Translations under genes and position numbers: made by a program
Part shown: one piece after another, positions 60,001 to 64,000 of the stretch
Numbering within the stretch: position 1 is the stretch's first letter
Layout: the number at the start of each line of letters is the position of its first letter
Assembly: GCF_041435015.1 (NCBI RefSeq)
Contig: NZ_CP107989.1
Coordinates: forward strand, 9,548,001 to 9,612,000
Length of the DNA stretch: 64,000 nucleotides
DNA from: Streptomyces canus
GTDB taxonomy: Bacteria; Actinomycetota; Actinomycetes; Streptomycetales; Streptomycetaceae
Direction: 5' to 3'
The notes under the pieces: generated by a model
Seen by the model: only the letters and a program-made list of their open reading frames with translations
What the model was told of the DNA's origin: nothing
Databases searched by the model: none

Positions 60001-61113
60001 GACGGCAGCCGGCTCTTCGTCGCCCATGCGGGCGACCGCACCCTGCGCGCGTACGACCCACTGACACAGCAGCAGACCGGCAGCGTGGCACTGCCCGACG
60101 TACCGCGCGCCATCGCGGTGAGCCCCGGCAGTCCCGTGCTGGTCGTGCTGCTCGACGGCGGCCGGTTCTGCTCGGTCACCCGGGACGGTCTCCGGCTCCA
60201 GGCCACGGCCATCAGCACCGGCCCCGCCACCCAGGCCCTGTCCGCCGCCATCACGCCGGACGGGACGAAGCTGTACATGGCCCTGCTGTCCGGGGGGCCG
60301 GACGGTGGCAACGCGTCGGTCCAGGTCTACCCGACCGGTGCAGCAACGCCGATCGCCACCATCGAGGGCTTCCCGGCCGGGACATCGCCGCAGGCATTGC
60401 GCACCGCCCCGGACGGCGTGCACCTGTACGTCGCGACTAGCGGATCCGAGGAGGCGGCCGGGCGCGTGCACGTGATCGACACGACCTCCGACATCATGCT
60501 GCCCCTGACGTTCAACCCCGGTGGCGACTGCCGGGCCGTGGCGGTCAGCCCGGCCGCCGCGCCCTACCACCCCTGTGTGCTCGCCGCCCCGCAGAACGGC
60601 GCGAGCGTGCTGCTCGCCGACCCGGCACCGCTGGGCCGGACCCCGCCCCTGCCACCGCGGCTCGCCTCCCGCCACCCGCTGAGCCCCGGCGGTGGCCAGG
60701 AACTCTCCTGGTCGGTGACCCCCTCCGGGCGCGGCCTGGTGACACCCGCCTCGCTGGACAGCCCCGTCACCCGGATCGAGGGCCGCGCGCCCGGCGTCGT
60801 CCCGGTGCGGGCCGTCTACCTCCCCAGCGGCGGGCTGCGGCCCTACCAGTGCGAGGTCCGGCTCCGCGGGGAACTCGACGGCACCGAAGCCAGGATCAGC
60901 AAGGATCGCTACGACCTGGTGCTGAACATCCTCAACTGGTTCCACCCCATCGGTGTGGAATTCCGAACGGAACGGCTTCGCCGTCATGTAAAGGAGCTGC
61001 TCGACACCTTGGCCGACGCCGACCTGCTCCCGGCGTACACCTTCCCTAACTTCCACACGTCGGACCAGCCTCCCTCCCGATTCATCCGACCGGACAAGGA
61101 TGACGAACGATGA
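57001..61113 (+). CDS. giant gpI-position baseplate protein with LamG, twin Hedgehog/M15-like and beta-propeller domains
   Basis: A 1370-residue protein. Residues 1-195 are gpI-like and anchor it to the baseplate (TPTYDRGMERLTLRLLP, ELTWQLGEVTSQRYAHSAHG). Residues 199-433 form a LamG/concanavalin-like domain (FSAAFEFAGPAGITVDDSPD). Residues 555-637 and 788-872 are two copies of a Hedgehog/M15-peptidase-like domain (GRALLLRH with LAVHAHAAGFGWV; GRALMLRH with LAALAFDAGFDFV and HVHVAV). An Ig-like part lies between them. Residues 909-1200 are a YVTN-type beta-propeller (FAPDGAHVYFTELGSHRVTS). The domains suggest carbohydrate or peptidoglycan recognition at the particle tip. Confidence 0.75.
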   Translation: MTTDFLDILRGGLTPTYDRGMERLTLRLLPHADGTLHARYSFQTYLDCYGRLPDSPRYLLAPRLRSTEPLLVRVWFTRAPELAEEPVDVQIPAGWPAGHSMAVELPGRAAELGNRITLTRVQPLAPASQSAADWQVTALLGNLAKLLWVIGRGQEELTWQLGEVTSQRYAHSAHGASLDLLGQDLGAPRFPPRPYTWDDRTVALYHLDDQRPPESQADVVDVADAGAQFGAPGHPGTNAGARSGRTGRFSAAFEFAGPAGITVDDSPDFGFGPDASFTVEAVVRPDRTSTRSGAVIAKCSLLSSADAPGWSLTVGRFRELDRNLRLSVSDGATAVQLFADRDLGDGVFHHVAGVVERLPLALAPGEPPGAGPVVVRLYLDGVDVARRRLDRLGALSNHEPIVLGTGRESPADASAAAQYAGLLEEVRISRTARTSFEPVTGEGDDHYRSRLKLFQRWLVPTPDALERVLNESGPIGTQHAPFEIDEAADRPAVGSLALRVLPRALTLGQSIAADGDQQCGEAESVGTPQDEPDFDPGWLCRHDDRGGLDFGASQDNRLMQLAVRTALDALLDRLRAQPGTLRVLRAHDRAAAGLHRVGRALLLRHDTLGAAELAVHAHAAGFGWVQHTRDGLVHAAQPPGPAFRIIANAAVHPIRAGDDLTLDLEPDPARLAGAEVHWSVTRCGPGDAEVSQGVPAVLHTKAAGEVTVQVEVTRAGHSRGGSRAFRIGLAGGGLGAGESISRAGVPAVTEEQAAGPRTEDFDDTYLEVRTDDLLGARGTIDYGAAEGNRRMQRVTALALDRLLDRLAGQGGTVSVAGAYDPADTGLRGQGRALMLRHSELAAGELAALAFDAGFDFVKVAPDGPVAAETHVHVAVAPGEQIGVIGPSEIAVDEAATFTAVPHPAPADACFAPDGAHVYFTELGSHRVTSFAVAAPAHEDFPRLTLAASTPVAPFPGPLVVAGGRLYVAHRLSDSVSVLDPHTLAPAAPAVTGPQPVALGTDGSRLFVAHAGDRTLRAYDPLTQQQTGSVALPDVPRAIAVSPGSPVLVVLLDGGRFCSVTRDGLRLQATAISTGPATQALSAAITPDGTKLYMALLSGGPDGGNASVQVYPTGAATPIATIEGFPAGTSPQALRTAPDGVHLYVATSGSEEAAGRVHVIDTTSDIMLPLTFNPGGDCRAVAVSPAAAPYHPCVLAAPQNGASVLLADPAPLGRTPPLPPRLASRHPLSPGGGQELSWSVTPSGRGLVTPASLDSPVTRIEGRAPGVVPVRAVYLPSGGLRPYQCEVRLRGELDGTEARISKDRYDLVLNILNWFHPIGVEFRTERLRRHVKELLDTLADADLLPAYTFPNFHTSDQPPSRFIRPDKDDER

Positions 61114-61712
61114 TCCCCATCTACGTTCCCAAGTTTTCCCACAGCGACTGGATCGACAACGAGGACCGCGTCCAGGCCGGTGGGGAGAACGGCTTCAACA
61201 TCAGGTTCCACAAGCTGGAGGCCGAGTTCGCGGCCCTGGCCATGAACCACCTCAATCCACTGATCGTCTCGCTGTCCAACAGCGAGACGTGTCTTTCCCT
61301 GATCCCGATCCTCGCCCCGAGCGATCCCGTGCAGCCCGGGACCCCGGCCCCGCCCCCCAAGCACTGGGAACTGGTCAACGACGTCGCGCAGAAGCCGGCG
61401 ACGGCCACGGAGGCGCACGGCATCATGAACATCTCGCTCCCGGACGGCGTCGAGATCAAGTCGCTCCTGATGACCGGCAGCCGGCAGCCGGCCGGCCCGA
61501 TGCCGACGGCTTTCCTGCGCCGCCGCGTGGTCTCGGGCAGGGAGGGCGCGGAAGAGATCGTCAAGGTCAACGCATTCGACACACCGGCGGCCCCCGAGCT
61601 AGGGGCGAAGGTCAACAACCGGACCCACCGGCACTTCCTGCAGGTGGACCTCCCGACGGTGGGGGTCGCGGACTCGGTCAAGTTGTTCTGCTTTCAGATC
61701 ACCTACCAGTGA
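61110..61712 (+). CDS. contractile-tail operon protein of unknown function (200 aa)
   Basis: A 200-residue, beta-rich soluble protein. It starts PIYVPKFSHSDWIDNEDRVQ, with KLEAEFAALAMNHLNPLIVS and a final strand VADSVKLFCFQITYQ. I do not recognise the family. Its place between the giant gpI-position protein and the fibre genes, with an ATGA overlap on its left, suggests a fibre adaptor or baseplate accessory. Confidence 0.6.
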   Translation: MIPIYVPKFSHSDWIDNEDRVQAGGENGFNIRFHKLEAEFAALAMNHLNPLIVSLSNSETCLSLIPILAPSDPVQPGTPAPPPKHWELVNDVAQKPATATEAHGIMNISLPDGVEIKSLLMTGSRQPAGPMPTAFLRRRVVSGREGAEEIVKVNAFDTPAAPELGAKVNNRTHRHFLQVDLPTVGVADSVKLFCFQITYQ

Positions 61713-61730
61713 CGAGGAAAGGAGAGAGCG

Positions 61731-62990
61731 ATGTCACCGATCGGACCTCCTCAAGCACAGGACGGCCCCAGTGGCTTCGACCCGGGGCAGGAGACCCCGC
61801 CGCTCGGATTCGGCGTCTGGGGGGACAGCGCGGGCGGATCAGGTGTCGTCGGCAGCAGCGGTCGGCCGGGCACCACCGGGCCGGGCGGTACACAGTCCGG
61901 CGGTGCGGGCGTCCTCGGCATCAACAACGAAAGCCACGGCATCGGCGTGCTGGGCACCGCCGACGCGGACGGCGGGACGGCCGTCCTGGGCACCAGCAGC
62001 CAGGGCACCGGCGTCTGCGGACGCGCCACCGGCCTGAACCCCGCGGTCGCCGGCACGGGAACCCAGGGTCCCGGCGTTTCGGGCACCAGCGAGCAGGGCA
62101 CCGGTGTCACGGGCACCAGCACGGGCGGTGCCGGCCTGACGGGTGCCAGCACGGCCGGCGCCGGCGTGACGGCCTCCAGCGACGGGGGTAACGGACTCCT
62201 GGCCACCAGCGCGACAGGAACGGCGGTTGCCGCCTTCAGCAACGACGGCATCGCCGTCCTCGGCAGGTGCGGCCACAGTGACACGTCGGGATTCGGTTTT
62301 GGCTTCGCCCCCAACCAGGCCCCCGGTGTCATGGGCACCAGCTTCAACGGTCCCGGCGTCCAGGGCCTGAGCATCGACGGCACAGGAGTGCGGGCCGACG
62401 GACAGACGGGGATCATCGCCCGGGGCACGCTCATGGCGGGCTCGTTCGAGGGTGATGTCAACGTGACCGGAAACCTGACCAAGGGCGGCGGCGGGTTCCG
62501 GATCGATCACCCGCTCGACCCCGAGAACCGATACCTGGCCCATTCCTTCGTGGAGTCGCCGGAGATGAAGAACATCTACGACGGCACCACCACCCTTGAC
62601 GCCGGAGGAACGGCGACCGTTGATCTGCCGGACTGGTTCGAGGCGTTGAACGAGAACTTCCATTACCAGCTCACAGCGTTCGGCGGCCCCGCACCGAACC
62701 TGCACATCAGCAGGACGGTCACAGGGAACCGCTTCTCGATCGCGGGCGGCGATCCCCGGCAGAGGGTCTGCTGGCAGGTCACCGGCACCCGCCGGGATGC
62801 CTGGGCGCGCGCCAACCCGGTCGTCGAGGAGGCGGAGAAGGCTCCGCAGGAGCGCGGGTACTACCTGCATCCGGGGGCCCACGGCCAGTCGGCGGAGCGG
62901 GCGGTCGCCAAGGCCAACCACCCGGAGCCGGTGACGCGCCGCAGGGACGCGACAGAGAACAACCGGCCCGAGACAGGAGAAAAGAGATGA
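61731..62990 (+). CDS. fibre-like repeat protein 1
   Basis: A 419-residue protein. After a short FGVWGDSAGGSGVVGSSGRP start, residues 30-235 are repeats of the form GVxGTSxxGTGVxG, about 10-12 residues each, likely a stiff beta-helix or beta-prism shaft. A separate C-terminal domain (about 255-355: RIDHPLDPENRYLAHSFVES, YDGTTTLDAGGTATVDLPDW, RVCWQVTGTRRDAW) is one I recall at the end of diverse bacterial repeat proteins. Residues 356-419 are charged. It probably forms a tail fibre for receptor recognition. It overlaps the next, related gene by ATGA. Confidence 0.75.
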   Translation: MSPIGPPQAQDGPSGFDPGQETPPLGFGVWGDSAGGSGVVGSSGRPGTTGPGGTQSGGAGVLGINNESHGIGVLGTADADGGTAVLGTSSQGTGVCGRATGLNPAVAGTGTQGPGVSGTSEQGTGVTGTSTGGAGLTGASTAGAGVTASSDGGNGLLATSATGTAVAAFSNDGIAVLGRCGHSDTSGFGFGFAPNQAPGVMGTSFNGPGVQGLSIDGTGVRADGQTGIIARGTLMAGSFEGDVNVTGNLTKGGGGFRIDHPLDPENRYLAHSFVESPEMKNIYDGTTTLDAGGTATVDLPDWFEALNENFHYQLTAFGGPAPNLHISRTVTGNRFSIAGGDPRQRVCWQVTGTRRDAWARANPVVEEAEKAPQERGYYLHPGAHGQSAERAVAKANHPEPVTRRRDATENNRPETGEKR

Positions 62991-64000
62991 CCATCAAACC
63001 GCCTCAGTCACAGGATGTGCCCAGCGGGTTCGACCCGGGGCAGCAGGATCCGACGATCAGGTTCGGTGTCTGGGGGGACAACGACGTCGGGCCCGGCGTC
63101 GTCGGCAGCAGTGGCAGGCCCGCGGCCTCCGGCCCGGACAGCGTCATCGAGACCGGCACCGGTGTCCTCGGTGTCAACACCGCGATCCAGGGCATTGGCG
63201 TGCACGGCACCTGCCGTCGGGGCACCGGCATCTCGGGGACCAGCAGCAGCGGTACCGGCGTCAGCGGATTCAGCCCGGACGGCGTCGGAGTCCATGCGGC
63301 GGGGGATACCGGCATCGTCGCGTCGGGCACGCGGTTCGCAGGGCAGTTCACCGGCAACGTGGGTATCGGTACTGCCACGCCCTCGGCGGCGTTGGAGATC
63401 GATCGCGGTAGGACCAACGGCGTCGCGCTGCGGTTGGCGTCGTCCGGGGCCGCATGGGGATCAGGGCTTCAGCTGCGCAATACCGCCACCGGCGCCAGGA
63501 CTTACGGGACGTTCGCCGGGTCCGACGGGAGATGGCACTTCACCGACGTCGATGCCGGCGTCGACCGTTTGGTGATCGACCAGAACGGCCGGATCGGCCT
63601 GGGCATCGGCGCCGGCCAGGCGCAGCGGAGCCTGCACGTGGAGGGCACGGAAATTCACAGCGGGGGTTCGGTAGGTGGTCTCTCCTTCTCCGACCGGACG
63701 ACCGGGGTATTCGTCGAGTCCCCGACCGAGGGACAGCGCTGGGTGTGGTATGCCCAGAACGGAACGGCCCGGCTGTGGTCGGGGCAGGACCGGCTGACGG
63801 TCAGTACGACGGGGAACGGGTTCGCCCTGGATGTCCCACGCCGAATGCGGGTCCGCCAGGGAGGCGACCCATCCGCCGGCATCTGGTTCTTGCAGGACAC
63901 GCCGAATGCCGACCGTGCGTTCGTCGGCATGGCCGACGACACCCATGTCGGGTTCTGGGGCAACACCGGTGCCGGCTGGGGCCTGCAGATGGACACCTCC
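62987..64000 (+). CDS. fibre-like repeat protein 2 (3' end outside window)
   Basis: At least 338 residues, open at the window edge. Its first 70 residues repeat the opening of the preceding protein (DPGQQDPTIRFGVWGDNDVG; GVVGSSGRPA), followed by a shorter GTGVxG repeat shaft. It then continues differently with NVGIGTATPSAALEIDRGRT, a phrase typical of phage and bacterial tail fibres, and beta-rich domains (GLQLRNTATGARTYGTFAGS). The two genes look like a diverged tandem pair, with receptor-binding parts exchanged. The terminal domain, possibly an S74-type chaperone, would be beyond the window. Confidence 0.75.
   Translation, partial: MTIKPPQSQDVPSGFDPGQQDPTIRFGVWGDNDVGPGVVGSSGRPAASGPDSVIETGTGVLGVNTAIQGIGVHGTCRRGTGISGTSSSGTGVSGFSPDGVGVHAAGDTGIVASGTRFAGQFTGNVGIGTATPSAALEIDRGRTNGVALRLASSGAAWGSGLQLRNTATGARTYGTFAGSDGRWHFTDVDAGVDRLVIDQNGRIGLGIGAGQAQRSLHVEGTEIHSGGSVGGLSFSDRTTGVFVESPTEGQRWVWYAQNGTARLWSGQDRLTVSTTGNGFALDVPRRMRVRQGGDPSAGIWFLQDTPNADRAFVGMADDTHVGFWGNTGAGWGLQMDTS

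Noticed and set aside
43696..64000. Complete prophage
   Set aside because: No capsid, portal, terminase, integrase or replication gene is seen in the 20 kb present. Only the tail part exists in this window, though genes past 64000 could change this.
43696..64000. Canonical Streptomyces eCIS (Cis/Afp/PVC type)
   Set aside because: No AAA+ ATPase, no separate Afp14-like tape measure and no multiple tube paralogues are seen. The order is closer to a PBSX-type myophage tail. It cannot be ruled out without the downstream sequence.

Overview
The window is high-GC actinobacterial DNA, almost certainly Streptomyces or a close relative. The evidence is strong G/C third-position bias, GTG/TTG starts, a SARP/BTAD regulator, Tat-exported glycosidases, an ANTAR protein and many divergent regulator/target pairs. 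No rRNA, tRNA or CRISPR array was recognised. Annotation rests on reading the sequence and on recalled family features; no database search was run.

Layout. 0-3.4 kb: a truncated PucR-type regulator, a small conserved protein, a lipoprotein, and the cobalt transporter pair cbtB-cbtA behind a cobalamin riboswitch, divergent from a histidine-phosphatase-like protein without its catalytic histidines. 3.4-10 kb: a frameshifted pseudogene coupled to a fluoroacetate-dehalogenase-like hydrolase, a divergent SARP regulator (a 28-bp palindrome lies between them) and a GH106 rhamnosidase-like enzyme. 10-21.5 kb: methyltransferase, flavoprotein, a NarL-type two-component system divergent from an FtsX/MacB-like ABC exporter, a catalytic-domain-only alanyl-tRNA synthetase paralogue, an ANTAR protein, an AraC regulator and a secreted alpha/beta hydrolase.

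21.5-31.8 kb: a minus-strand module whose parts match the mycobacterial mycolate-condensation locus: an AccD4/PccB-like carboxyltransferase, a FadD32-like fatty acyl-AMP ligase and a Pks13-like ACP-KS-AT-ACP-TE synthase. Directly downstream lie an antigen-85-like Tat esterase, a PucR regulator and a secreted cutinase. Streptomyces do not make mycolic acids, so this may be a route to another alpha-branched beta-keto lipid. 32-38 kb: a DUF485/solute-symporter pair, YceI protein, cytochrome P450 and GH53 galactanase.

38-43.4 kb is a disturbed accessory stretch: an XRE-type regulator, a frameshifted zinc-ribbon/Vsr-like nuclease/helicase-associated-repeat gene, an intact IS1380-family element and an unrecognised membrane protein.

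43.7-64 kb (running off the end) is a tightly overlapped plus-strand operon for a contractile phage-tail-like particle: sheath, tube, baseplate hub proteins, plug, hub/spike, PAAR-like tip, gp25-like wedge, J-like wedge, a giant gpI-position protein and two fibre-like proteins. No capsid, portal or terminase gene is seen. The gene order resembles a PBSX-type myophage tail. However, the slots where tail chaperones and the tape measure belong hold three proteins that appear to share an N-terminal or isolated leader-like module: one is little more than the module (85 aa), one has a PD-(D/E)xK-like core (597 aa) and one ends in an AHH-family nuclease domain (1196 aa). The giant gpI-position protein also carries two tandem Hedgehog/M15-peptidase-like domains with degraded metal sites. 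The locus reads as an undescribed nuclease-loaded contractile injection apparatus.
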